A stretch of DNA of 64,000 bases from contig OZ345353.1 of assembly GCA_977006965.1 (NCBI GenBank), positions 1,426,001-1,490,000 on the forward strand, given 5' to 3'. Origin of the DNA: Phymatolithon calcareum (Eukaryota; Rhodophyta; Florideophyceae; Hapalidiales). Of this stretch, positions 42,073 to 52,764 are shown piece by piece. The notes below the pieces were generated by a model. It was not told where the DNA came from. It saw only the letters and a program-made list of their open reading frames with translations, and did not search any database. Each line of letters begins with the position of its first letter. Position 1 is the stretch's first letter. The position numbers were made by a program, and so were the translations under genes.

Positions 42073-42432
42073 TTATGCAATACTATTGTACGCATGATGA
42101 ATGATTTCCAGAAGCCGCTCCCTCCGCACCCGGTCTTCCGTCAGCAAAAACTCGTCATTCTGCGGCACATAAACCTGCTCCACGCGACACTGACCATCGT
42201 CGAAATATGGATCATCCGATAAAACCAACGCCGTCGCCGAAGCCCCGTGTAGTCTCGGCGACGCCGGTACGGGCATGAACCGCTCTCCCTCGCAAAACAT
42301 TCCACCCTCGATACTCCCCAACATCAGCCCCGCGTGCCGCGATGACGGCACCTGTCCGTTCTTAACCACTGCTCGTCCGAACGGTACCGCGGCAGCTAAT
42401 AGCCCTGCCACGGGCCCCACCCCGGCCGCCAA
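42073..42432 (-). CDS. Unrecognised 119-codon frame, copy III
   Basis: Same frame as 26540-26899. Differences from copy I cluster in the first ~35 codons; the last ~60 codons are identical in protein. The arginine-rich possible upstream exon begins with an ATG at 42644. Function unknown. Confidence 0.4.
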   Translation of the reverse strand: MAAGVGPVAGLLAAAVPFGRAVVKNGQVPSSRHAGLMLGSIEGGMFCEGERFMPVPASPRLHGASATALVLSDDPYFDDGQCRVEQVYVPQNDEFLLTEDRVRRERLLEIIHHAYNSIA

Positions 42433-43909
42433 GAGAGCGAGAGAAAAAATGTGTAGTCGAGAAGACCGGCACGGCTAGTCTGCTGAGGACTTGGAAAAAC
42501 TGGTAGCACCCAAGCCAGAGTGCGCGCACGCAGCCGATGCAGACTCATGCCCGGCCCCATGCCCGGTCTTAAGACCTGTCGCGCTCGGAGGACGGATGTT
42601 CGCCGTGCGGGCAGAGCAGATGTTGCGAGGAAAGCCGTCGGCATCGAGGGGTGGAGAAGCTAAGCGTTGTGCAGTCTACATACATGAGCTCAATAGTAGT
42701 GTCCATGCATTCTCACGGGAAGAAAGTGCTGAAAACTTATTTTTTTCTTATTTTCAGCAAATTGCTGTAAAGAATCAAAAAGCCATCGAAGGTGTTAACT
42801 TAGAATTCCCATGTCGACTGTTGTAAAATTGAGCTCCTTAAAAGGCCTTGCCATTTCTGTCCAAAGAAATGCCGATTCTGTCGGTACCGTTAACGACAGT
42901 AGACGCTCGAAGAACAATGCGTCCTAGTCCACACCCCTTTTGCAGCTAATTTGCTCATTCAATGATGTGTATTCTGCGAGGATGAATCTTTTCAGAATTG
43001 TCGATACTGTAGAGTTGTTCTGCTGAAAAATATTCGTACAATCAATGAAATGATCTACCGGATCGCGGGGGAAACTATAGTTTCGAAAATTCTCATCGAT
43101 TGCGGGAAGTGTTACTCCGTCTGAGTCGAGGACTGCCTGCTGAACTGGTCATCTGACGGATTAAATACGATACCTCCAGCGACCATAAACTTCGGTTTGC
43201 AAAGCTATTCGAATGTACCACAATCAGGGCCGTCGTCGATAGATATGTTGTCCCCATAAGTTCTGATTTGCTGTACCACGGCACTGCTGTTCGTAAACTG
43301 GGCCATTGTGTTGTTCGTTCGTGCGATACTTGGATTTCTTATATTAGTCGGCGATAGCTTTATCAGAAGTCAATAGCCATCGTGAGTCTCGAAGGCAGAG
43401 CCTCATATCCCATGGAAAATGTAATGGTCTTGCACTCTTGGACTAAACTCGATTATTTTGCTTTAGTTGCAAGATCACGCAATACAATAAAGTGATCCAA
43501 GGGGACATCACCGTCATGTGGAGCACTCCAGCGCAACTTACGTCAATCAGGAATCTGCTGTAGTTGGTCAGGTATGTGTCAAGATTTGAAGTCGCCTTAA
43601 ATGCAACCAGCAATGTAGTCGGAATGTTTCCTTACGTGGCCAAGATGATATCGCACCCGCGCTTTTCAGTGCCCACCACCGGTCATCGCACGCAGCTCAT
43701 TATTTCCATCAGATGCGATTTTAATGTACTCTACTCCTGTCATCATCCAATTTCGTAGCTCTAGACCTGACGCGAGGTCGAGAGAGAATACTTTAGGTCT
43801 ACATCATTTAATGATATCACTGCTCCGTACTGTTGCACTCTCAGGGTCGGCAAGATAGTCGGCACTCGCTCTCTCCCCAATTGTGGGTTTCTTGAGATGC
43901 GATTAATAC

Positions 43910-44906
43910 GTGTGTGGGGGACCCATGAGCACAAATTCGAGCTTTGGGATACATTACGGGGGCATTCTGGTATTGTCTCTTCAGTTGCGTTATCTTCGAA
44001 AGGTGGCTTCCTGGTGTCTGGTTCCCATGACGGCAAGATTTTGCTGTGGGGAAGAGCTGGGACCAATTTTGTGAAAAAGGAAGTTTATTCTGGATCATCC
44101 ATTTATGGCGTCGCGTTGAGCGTAGATGGCTGCAAAATGGTGGCAGCTGAACATAATTCCAGCTTTATAAGATGCTGGGATGTTATCTCGCCTAAAACGG
44201 GAAGCGAATCAGAAGGAAACACCACTTTGTCGCATTCTGATATCCATTCTTGGCGATTTGAAGAATTGTGGCATAACAAGGTAAAAGGAGGCCGGTCTGT
44301 TGTTGTGTCTCCCGACGGAAGGTTTGTTATTTGTGCATCTCGTCTTGGTGTGGATGTATTGGAAATGGCGAACGGGCAGTTGAAGAAAGATTCCCAGGAA
44401 GTTACGCAGTCTCTAATGCAGTTGCAGTCAGTCGCGATTCATCGAAGGCCGCAAATGTATATTTCGATCTTACGCTGCGCCTATGGGATTATGAGTCTGC
44501 AATTAAATCGCAAGCTCCTTCAAACGCATTGAGTCCGTCCGATGTCGACGGCGGGAACGACGACGATGTACAGGTTCGTTTGCTTCAATCATGGATTGAA
44601 GAGGGATCAAAATCGGGGCATGAAGTCAACTGCAGTCCGTCGACCATTTGCGAAGTGAAAAAAATTTGGAATGAAGGGAAGGATTATGTTTGCAATGCCT
44701 TAGATGGGTCTTCGAACAGGGTCGTGCTCACCACGATGATTGCGCCGTTTCCGATGGACAGATGCGAGCTGAAATACGACGAGAATACCGGAACTTTTGA
44801 GGGACGAATCACCCCTGGTGCACCCAAAATTCAGTTCATTTGTGTTCAGTCGAAAGGTACAAGTGTATTTGACGTCATTCAGCGCGGCCATTTACAAAGC
44901 AGTTAA
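43910..44906 (+). pseudogene. WD40-only 3' fragment of STAND gene, copy IV
   Basis: Same 5' breakpoint as copy II. One A is missing from the AAAA run near 44385 (GAAGAAAGATTCCC), so the frame shifts. The remainder reads on in another frame to the normal end at 44906. It encodes no complete propeller. Confidence 0.85.
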
Positions 44907-45466
44907 CTGATGCTTTGTAATTTACAGCAAGCAGACAGCGGTGGGCAGAACACGAGCAATTTTCCGTTCGTTATCACTCTGCGCAAAGACGATTTGTACG
45001 GTATCGATGTCGAAGACAAGTGCCTCCAAAACCGAGGGACTTCTGGAAGAATGTTGATTATTTTTAGAGTTGATTAAAATTTGAAGCTCACTCCGTGACC
45101 CTTGCTGGGCACGAGAGTGCAGCCGCATACAGAGCCCTGTTGTGAAGTTCGATATGAGATTGATGTCATCGGGTTGTTCTGAGCGCCGGGGGAGCGCGAA
45201 CCTGTGGCTAGAAGAACGGTCTGGCTTTGGTTTCTATTTTTCTGATTTTAGAAATGGCAAAGCCATCATCGTCATCATGACGATGACTGAGGCCCGGTCT
45301 ATACAGTGCAGACTTTTTCGTGCCCGTGCTGTGCCCGCTTAATTACAAAAAATTGTAAATTGAGCAAAATGCTGTGGATGTCCATACGCCGAATGGCAGA
45401 ATTTGTCGTTCGACGACAGTCTGTCATTGCTGTACGCCAGCGCTGCTGAAACGACTACAGTATTAA

Positions 45467-45617
45467 CTAGATGTTCGCATCGTTCAGAGGAATACCTGGC
45501 ATCGGAATGGCCCTCACAAGCACGGGAACGGTGGCATGTAAGATTTCGAACACCGTCGATCGCCCAAGGTTGAACGCCAACATCTGGTCAAGATGCGAAC
45601 TGCCTTCCAATCAGCAT
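45467..45617 (-). pseudogene. Helix-turn-helix-like transposase fragment, second copy
   Basis: Same sequence as 22708-22858 with few changes, again only in a type A spacer. Tentatively PIF/Harbinger-like. Confidence 0.3.
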
Positions 45618-45873
45618 AGAGCTACTGCAAGCCAAACTGCTGGCTCTATCACGCGCACCACTTGAGCACATCGCTTTTACTGCATTCCGAGCCAAACGGT
45701 GGCGAACGAGGCGAAGAGAATTAAGAATACAGGCCTTTCCATCCTGAAACATCGTTTAAATTCCGCGTCATTGAGTCCTCCTGTGATGAAAACGAATGAC
45801 TTCCGGTGCCGTCATCTCGATGCACGACGCATTGTCAACGTCCAGGTAGTAGCAGTCATTCTGGACAGTAGTA

Positions 45874-46201
45874 ATGTCTGCAAATCAGATTCAGTACTCC
45901 GAGAAGTACTACGACTAGATCTTCGAGTACTGGTAAGCACCAATCTGCCACTGCAAAACCAGTCGTGATCATTCCTGTGCTCTTTGTCCTGACTTTTTCT
46001 TCTCTTTTGTCTTTTCTCCGTTCGCAGTCATGTGATTCTTCCTCAGGACGTCGCCAAGCACGTACCAAAGGGTCAGCTCCTTAGCGAAAATGAATGGCGC
46101 TCTCTCGGCGTTCAGCAGAGCCGCGGTTGGATTACTACGCCATCCACAGGCCGGGACCTCACATTCTGCTTTTCCGCCGCGAGAAGAACGGCAACTACTG
46201 A
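45874..46201 (+). pseudogene. CKS1: CKS1 pseudogene, copy IV
   Basis: Exon 1 (45874-45932) has a different stop from copies I and III: TCG to TAG at 45916-45918. The last codon before the intron is changed too (CGG to TGG at the splice). Exon 2 (46028-46201) has the one-base loss shared with copies I and V and further substitutions (GWI, RDL). The copia element sits 84 bp past its end. Confidence 0.92.
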
Positions 46202-46285
46202 TCCTTTCAACCACTTCACGTGCGTCTCTTGTTTCGCTCTCGAGTTGCGGCGGCATGCTTGACGCTATTCGTGAAATGGTGCAAT

Positions 46286-46733
46286 TGTTGGAATCTACAA
46301 TTTCTGCACCGCTGTCTAAATCTCAAGTGCAACAAGGCTCCATTTGCAAGCTTCCACTTCGGTCCGAGCCTGCTCAAGTTCATCTACATCTCGTCTTCGT
46401 TCGTTTATTCTTTGTCTTCGTCATGTATTGTGATCCCTGATCACTTGTTGTATTCCCGGGCATGTCCTCTGATTCCTGATCACATATTTGTTTCATTTGT
46501 ATTTCATCTATGTTACTGCGTAAGAATACGCGGAAGGGTAATCTCGCACATAGCGCCTGCCGCGCTTGTGCTATCGAACTGATGGAAGATCTTATAGATT
46601 GCTTGTCACCTATTCATGATTAGTATAAAAAGCTATCGTTGGTCTAATAAAGCATGGTAACCAACAACCAACTCAACAAAGACAACTCATCACCATCCAC
46701 CTACTTCATTCACCTTTGGAACCGCTTTGAACA
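46286..46733 (+). repeat. 5' LTR of copia element
   Basis: Starts TGTTGG and ends GAACA (TG...CA). It contains a TATA box (TATAAAA, 46624-46630) and an AATAAA (46646-46651). Transcription of the element should start shortly after the TATA box. Confidence 0.93.
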
Positions 46734-46748
46734 GGTTATGGGCCCAGC
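46734..46748 (+). other. Primer-binding site complementary to the anticodon arm of initiator tRNA-Met
   Basis: GGTTATGGGCCCAGC follows the LTR directly. It is complementary to the anticodon stem-loop of eukaryotic initiator tRNA-Met (GCTGGGCCCATAACC, with CAU anticodon), not to a tRNA 3' end. Drosophila copia is known to prime from a cleaved half of the same tRNA. Confidence 0.8.
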
Positions 46749-46765
46749 TCATTTGCTACAACATC

Positions 46766-49700
46766 ATGAACTTCGATTCATCTAAGTTTGACATCGAGAT
46801 GCTGAATGGGTCTAACTATGCAGCCTGGAAGTTCAAGATTCGACTGTTGTTGGTTCATAAGGACCTGTGGAATGTTGTCGAAGGGCCTATTGCAGATCAA
46901 GACAAGAGCAACAAAGCTTTGGCTCTCATTGGGCTGTCTGTCAAGGACTCCCAGATAGTCCACATTCAGAACTGTTTGACGGCAAAGGACGCTTGGGAGA
47001 AGCTGAGCAAGCTGTATGAAAATACAGGAACGGCGAACAAAATGCACCTGCAAGAGGACCTAATGATGTCGAAAATGAGCGAATTCGATTCCGCTCAAGA
47101 TCATATTGAGAAGCTTCGCCGTATCGTTGGGCAGCTGGGAGCCCTGGGTATGATCGTCTCGGACGATCAGTATAAAATCGCTCTTCTAAGAAGTTTACCA
47201 AAATCCTACGAAAGCCTTGTCATTACCTTGGAGAATATGGTTGATAATCTATCGATCGAGGATATACATGCCCGAATCATTCGTGAAGAGAATCGGAAGA
47301 AAAGGGATATGGAAGAAATTCCAACCGCTTCGAAACTATTTGCTGCTAGTGACAAACCGATGCTATCAGTGGATCGCAAGGTGATCATCTGCCACCACTG
47401 TAAGAAGAAAGGACACAAAAAGGCGGACTGCTGGGCGCTACAGCGCCAGCAAGGCCGCTATGGCCATTCTCGTGGTCGCTCTTCGCGACCTTCTCGTCAG
47501 CCAGGTCAATATGACACTGACCGTGGCCATGCCTTTACTGCGAGCAAGACTACTGTTCGCCGGTCTACAGAGTGGTTTATTGATTCTGGAGCTTCGTTTC
47601 ACGTGACCAGCGAAAAGTCCTGTTTCGATTCTTTAATCGATATCGAGCCGATCAATATTGAAATCGCGGACGGAACATTTGTTCAAGCTAAGCAGTCCGG
47701 TAATTTGAACGCTCGGTTTTTATGTCTGAATCAAGTCTTCAACGTCACGCTGCAAAAAGTACTGTATATACCGGACATGAAAGTGAACCTATTGTCCGTC
47801 AGCGCTATCCAGGAAAATGGCTACACAGTTATTTTCAAAAATGACTGTTGCACCATTACCCGAAACTCAGATGGGGCGTGTGCCCTTCGAGCTCATCGCA
47901 CTCGGCGGTCGTACAGTGTCACATGCGAAGTCTTCGAACATGCTTTCTCTGCCACAACTGGCACCTCGTCGAAGATATGGCATAATCGAATGGGCCATCC
48001 GGGAAAATCATCTCTACTGAAGCTGGAATCGCGCAACCTGATCGAAATAACAAGCTCAAATCGTACCGAAGCAGTTGGAGAAAGTACTTGCACGGCGTGC
48101 CTTACCGGGAAAATGACCAGAAAATCATTCCCTCCGCTGACATCAAGGCCGGCAACAAAAACGCTGGAACTTGTTCACAGTGATTTATGTGGACCCATGC
48201 AAACACCGTCGCATGGAGGGTCGAAATACTTCATGCTGATAATTGACGACCTGACCCGCATGACGATCGTATACTTTCTAAGGAAGAAAAGTGAGTCTCT
48301 ATTGTACTTCAAGTGCTTTGTTTCTGAAATGGAAGCACAAAGAAAATCACGAATTCAAAGGCTGAGGACAGATAACGGAGGCGAATATTGTGGCGCTGGC
48401 TTCCAGAACTATCTAAAAGAAAAAGGAATTATTCATGAACCGTCCGCGCCGTATACACCTGAGCAGAACGGCATATCTGAAAGAGCAAATCGTTCGGTTA
48501 TCGAAAAAGCACGCTGTATGATGAATCATGCTCGTCTTTCCTCACGATTCTGGGCCGAGGCCGTAAGATGTGCAGTATATTTGAAGAATAAGACACCCAC
48601 GAGCGCACTTCAGACCAAAATTCCGGAAGAAGAATATACTGGAAAACCGATAACTCTCAATCATCTCAAAGTGTTTGGATGTTTGGCCTACGTTCATGTA
48701 CCGAAAGAACGACGAACTAAATGGGAAGATGTTTCCAAGCCATGCGTCTTCGTCGGATATACTGCAACTAATAAGCAGTTTCGCTTTTATGACTTTCAAT
48801 CTCGCCGGCTGGTCATAAGCTCCAGTGCTGTGTTCATGGAGGAGGAGACATGCAAACTCGATGAGAGCCGAAATATTCGTGTCGAAAAGCTGGCCGAAAA
48901 CAACATCGTTCTGGACGAAGATGTCTCAGAGAATAACCCGAACACGCCGGAGGATCCTACAGATGAGGAGGACTCACACCCAGTTCCCACACCGCTAACT
49001 AGCCCTGTTGGGCTGCGACGATCAAAGAGACACTCCACGCCGCCAAAGCGCTTAACATATGAGTTTGCTGGTTCAGATGATGATGAAGTTGCTGCTGCAA
49101 TGTTTTCGTCACTGGAAATCGACGTTCCTGTCACAGTATCGGACGCAATGCGGAGCAGTGACTGCGAAAAGTGGCAGAAGTCGATGCGACTCGAGTATGA
49201 TGCTTTGCTGGAGAACAACACCTGGGATCTTGTGCCCCTTCCGGAAGGAAAGACAGCTATACCGTGCAAATGGATCTACAAAGTGAAGCCGAAAACACTT
49301 GCTAGTCCGATAACGTATAAATCCCGACTTGTCGCGAAAGGTTTCAAGCAAAGGTTCGGTATTGACTACACAGAAACGTTTGCCCCTGTCGTCCGCATGA
49401 CTGGAGTCCGTGTAATTCTTGCTGTCTCAATCAATCTCGGTCTATTTTTGCATCAAATGGATGTTAAGAACGCCTTTTTGAACGGAAAACTCGACCTTGA
49501 ACTGTATATGGAACAACCGGAAGGATTTGAATCTGCGGAGCACCCAGACTTTGTTTGTAAGCTGAACAAGACTGTTTACGGATTGAAGCAATCTCCTCGA
49601 GCATGGTACCACACTATTTCACCCGTCTTAGAATCAGTGGGGGTTACTAAATCCAACGCCGACAACGGAATTTTCGCCGGAATCGTTGACCAAGCAACTC

Positions 49701-50671
49701 TTTTCATCGCTCTCTATGTCGACGATCTGTTCATTGCAAGTTCGTCGATGGCGGTCATTGAGAAAATCAAGGCTATCCTCGCATCCCACTTCGCGATGAA
49801 GGATCTCGGGAAAATATCGCATTGCCTCGGCGTCCAAATCGAGTACTCGAGAGAAAGCGGTCATGTACTAATGTCTCAAGAAATTGCAATTAATGGCGTG
49901 CTCAAGAAATTCAACATGTTGGACTGCCATGGTATCGATACACCAATGGAGCACAAGACTGTCCTCTTCCCGCGTGTCGAAGGCAGTACATCTCGCTGCA
50001 ATGCACCGTACAGGCAACTTGTTGGTTGCCTTATGTACATCATGTTGTGCACTCGTCCTGACATATCTTTCAGCATTGGTGTTCTGAGCAAATTTCTCGA
50101 AATGCCCACAGAGTCACATTGGAAGGCCGCTAAACGGGTTTTACGCTACTTGAAGAAAACTGCGTCAGCAAAGCTCGTGTACAACTCGTGCTCTCGGCAT
50201 ACCCTTACTGGGTACAGTGATGCCGACTGGGCGTCTTCGTTCGACCGAAAATCGACCACGGGATACCTCATGTTTCTGGACTCAAGTTTGGTGAGCTGGT
50301 CCAGCAAGAAGCAAACTACGGTTGCTCTCTCGTCTACAGAAGCTGAAGTTGTTGCTGCTACAGAAGCGACCCGTGAAATCCAATGGCTGAAGAAACTTCT
50401 TCGTACTTTTGAAGTTGAAGTGTCTGATGTGACGCTGTACTGCGACAGTCAGCCTGCAATTGCTATCGCCAATACATCGGGTTACCACGGACGCTCTAAG
50501 CACATGGATGTCAAGTACATGTATCTGCAGGATTGCGTCGAGAAGGACGAAGTTCAAATCGTGTACTGCGCGACATTGGATATGATCGCGGATTCTCTCA
50601 CTAAGCCTCTTCAGCGGGTTCGATTTCAGTCATTCTTGAAGTCAATGGGATTACGCCAAATTCGAAATTGA
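46766..50671 (+). CDS. Copia gag-pol polyprotein (1301 aa)
   Basis: Start taken at the first ATG after the primer site (46766). Order: gag (NYAAWKFKIRLLLV near residue 20), CCHC knuckle CHHCKKKGHKKADC (209-222), aspartic protease DSG (273-275). Integrase follows with the HHCC finger (H406, H411, C442, C445) and D473, D536, E572. Reverse transcriptase is next (KARLVAKG-like KSRLVAKGFKQ; YVDD 984-987). RNase H has D1152, E1192 and D1227. Integrase preceding reverse transcriptase defines Ty1/copia. Gag and Pol share one frame with no stop or shift, so Gag excess must come from another route. The TGA directly abuts the purine tract. Confidence 0.96.
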   Translation: MNFDSSKFDIEMLNGSNYAAWKFKIRLLLVHKDLWNVVEGPIADQDKSNKALALIGLSVKDSQIVHIQNCLTAKDAWEKLSKLYENTGTANKMHLQEDLMMSKMSEFDSAQDHIEKLRRIVGQLGALGMIVSDDQYKIALLRSLPKSYESLVITLENMVDNLSIEDIHARIIREENRKKRDMEEIPTASKLFAASDKPMLSVDRKVIICHHCKKKGHKKADCWALQRQQGRYGHSRGRSSRPSRQPGQYDTDRGHAFTASKTTVRRSTEWFIDSGASFHVTSEKSCFDSLIDIEPINIEIADGTFVQAKQSGNLNARFLCLNQVFNVTLQKVLYIPDMKVNLLSVSAIQENGYTVIFKNDCCTITRNSDGACALRAHRTRRSYSVTCEVFEHAFSATTGTSSKIWHNRMGHPGKSSLLKLESRNLIEITSSNRTEAVGESTCTACLTGKMTRKSFPPLTSRPATKTLELVHSDLCGPMQTPSHGGSKYFMLIIDDLTRMTIVYFLRKKSESLLYFKCFVSEMEAQRKSRIQRLRTDNGGEYCGAGFQNYLKEKGIIHEPSAPYTPEQNGISERANRSVIEKARCMMNHARLSSRFWAEAVRCAVYLKNKTPTSALQTKIPEEEYTGKPITLNHLKVFGCLAYVHVPKERRTKWEDVSKPCVFVGYTATNKQFRFYDFQSRRLVISSSAVFMEEETCKLDESRNIRVEKLAENNIVLDEDVSENNPNTPEDPTDEEDSHPVPTPLTSPVGLRRSKRHSTPPKRLTYEFAGSDDDEVAAAMFSSLEIDVPVTVSDAMRSSDCEKWQKSMRLEYDALLENNTWDLVPLPEGKTAIPCKWIYKVKPKTLASPITYKSRLVAKGFKQRFGIDYTETFAPVVRMTGVRVILAVSINLGLFLHQMDVKNAFLNGKLDLELYMEQPEGFESAEHPDFVCKLNKTVYGLKQSPRAWYHTISPVLESVGVTKSNADNGIFAGIVDQATLFIALYVDDLFIASSSMAVIEKIKAILASHFAMKDLGKISHCLGVQIEYSRESGHVLMSQEIAINGVLKKFNMLDCHGIDTPMEHKTVLFPRVEGSTSRCNAPYRQLVGCLMYIMLCTRPDISFSIGVLSKFLEMPTESHWKAAKRVLRYLKKTASAKLVYNSCSRHTLTGYSDADWASSFDRKSTTGYLMFLDSSLVSWSSKKQTTVALSSTEAEVVAATEATREIQWLKKLLRTFEVEVSDVTLYCDSQPAIAIANTSGYHGRSKHMDVKYMYLQDCVEKDEVQIVYCATLDMIADSLTKPLQRVRFQSFLKSMGLRQIRN

Positions 50672-50678
50672 GTGGGGG
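50672..50678 (+). other. Polypurine tract of copia element
   Basis: GTGGGGG directly before the 3' LTR, immediately after the stop codon; primes plus-strand DNA synthesis. Confidence 0.7.
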
Positions 50679-51126
50679 TGTTGGAATCTACAATTTCTGC
50701 ACCGCTGTCTAAATCTCAAGTGCAACAAGGCTCCATTTGCAAGCTTCCACTTCGGTCCGAGCCTGCTCAAGTTCATCTACATCTCGTCTTCGTTCGTTTA
50801 TTCTTTGTCTTCGTCATGTATTGTGATCCCTGATCACTTGTTGTATTCCCGGGCATGTCCTCTGATTCTTGATCACATATTTGTTTCATTTGTATTTCAT
50901 CTATGTTACTGCGTAAGAATACGCGGAAGGGTAATCTCGCACATAGCGCCTGCCGCGCTTGTGCTATCGAACTGATGGAAGATCTTATAGATTGCTTGTC
51001 ACCTATTCATGATTAGTATAAAAAGCTATCGTTGGTCTAATAAAGCATGGTAACCAACAACCAACTCAACAAAGACAACTCATCACCATCCACCTACTTC
51101 ATTCACCTTTGGAACCGCTTTGAACA
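50679..51126 (+). repeat. 3' LTR of copia element
   Basis: 448 bp, identical to the 5' LTR except one T for C near 50868. Followed by target repeat GCAAT. Confidence 0.93.
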
Positions 51127-51565
51127 GCAATCGCGTCGCGGCGGCTTTGGCCCTTTGAGCTAGTTGCATGTGTTGTGCTTTGTGTTGCAGGGAGACGCTT
51201 ATCTACTCTAGCCATGGATAATGTAATTTGGTTTGTAATAGCTCTGCTGAACGTCGCTCTGCTCAAGTCTTTGTGCTCGGACTTGTATGGCATTTCTTTA
51301 GTAGGCATTTCGATTCGGCAACATGTTTAGTTCTTTTTGCATTGTGGCACAACATTTGCCTGATTGCCAACCTGTTGGCACATCGTCAGAAACATAAATT
51401 TCCTCTGGGAAGGCAATTGTCCACAAACGCGATTTGCTTGAGATTGTCGCAGGTACACTCTCTACGACGCAAGACTACTATCCCTTGTTAAGAGTCCGTC
51501 GCGGTGCGACCTTACCCTCCAACTCAACATCTACACACCAATCCATAACTCCCAGGCACCACTGC

Positions 51566-52706
51566 TTACAAAGACGCTCTGCCGTCGGGTCGATTCCGCG
51601 GGCTGATATCTCGCACAAACACAGACTCGGCTCGCGATGCAACAGAATGGAGCGCTTCTCCAGATCTCAAATCCGCCAATGTACCACACTGCCATTTCCC
51701 TGGTGACACTTCATCACCAGTGTCGTACGCAAAGTGGTGCAACCCACTCGGCAGCTCCGGGTTAATTTCCGTACTCTCGTCTGACTCTCGCTTCTTCCGT
51801 TTCCGCAACCACAACGCGATAATTCCCACACCGAATAGCGCCACAAATACTATCAGCCCGATGGCGAGCACAAGCTCCGTCTTCGATGTGCGCGACGATT
51901 TTTGCAGTACCTTGCTGGAGGCACGCACCTCCTCGCCGCAGTTCCGGTACTGCGCGCACACCAAGCGGCCCGTCGCAGCCGCGAAGTGGAGGTAGTATAT
52001 GAGTAATTCTGGACGGGTCACTGCGGCGCCACTACGATGGGTGAAGGAGATGGCGGATCGGTTCTGGATCGCGAGTGTGCCATTAAATAAAGGCGGTTTA
52101 TGAACGCGAAACTACTCGAGATTAGCCGTGGAGACGTCCGGGAAGTAGAATTGGACGGAGACTGTGTCTATTCGACTGACAGATAAACCGCCCGGGCGCC
52201 AGATGACGATTCGGTTACGTGACTGCGCGGGATCGCGTTGGAAGACTTTGTCAATAGAGCAGAATAGCCAGCCCAAGATGCCGTTGTCGATCACATATTC
52301 CAGCACAAAGGTTGAAGTAGTGGTGGCGACAATGGGCTGGAATTCGATATCGACGGTGAGTTTGTCTTTGGATTGCTTGTCAAGGCTGGGAATTTTGAAT
52401 CGGGAGTTGTTGAGCACTTGTGTGATTGAAACGTCACGGATGGTTTGAGTCGATTGCTTGATCAGCACGCGATTGCATTTGCGAGACCGTCCAGGGTGAG
52501 CGAAAATATTCCGTTACTTTCGTGGTGCAGGAGGATGTGATGGTGACGTTTGCCGATAGCGACCATCAGAACGGAGGCGTGAGTGAAGTGTGTGAACCTG
52601 AAGGGAAGACACAAGGCCTTTGTTTTCGGATCGTGTCCACAGGTTCAGATGCAGCGTTTCCAGCGCTCATAAATACCAGTAGACTTGCAAAGAAGGCGTT
52701 TCGCAT
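51566..52706 (-). pseudogene. Type I membrane-protein pseudogene, copy IV
   Basis: As the other copies: signal peptide from 52706, ectodomain, transmembrane helix (VLAIGLIVFVALFGVGIIAL), basic RKRKK and tail to 51566. It carries the two shared stops and the one-base insertion (GATTGCATTTGCG) also seen in copy III. Confidence 0.6.
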
Positions 52707-52764
52707 GATGGCCAAACCGTGTCGGTGAGCGAGGTAGCGTGAAGGAGGCTGCACGGCACGCATA

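Larger units (their letters stand above)
37245..43909 (+). repeat. Segmental duplication unit III (WD40 end + spacer type B)
   Basis: Unit length 6665 bp. It differs from type A by having 38632-38820 (the likely native CKS1 upstream sequence) in place of the ~550-bp type A segment, and by lacking ~249 bp at 39388 (junction CTCTGCT/TACCCTCC). Confidence 0.88.
46286..51126 (+). mobile_element. Complete, young Ty1/copia LTR retrotransposon
   Basis: 4841 bp with 448-bp LTRs at each end and a 5-bp target duplication GCAAT (46281-46285 and 51127-51131). The empty site is visible in the sister spacers (GGTGCAATCGCGTCGCGG near 23520 and 39250). The only difference found between the LTRs is one C/T (CTGATTCCTGATC versus CTGATTCTTGATC), so insertion is recent. 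A single uninterrupted gag-pol frame, a primer site and a purine tract are all present, so the copy may be active. Confidence 0.96.
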
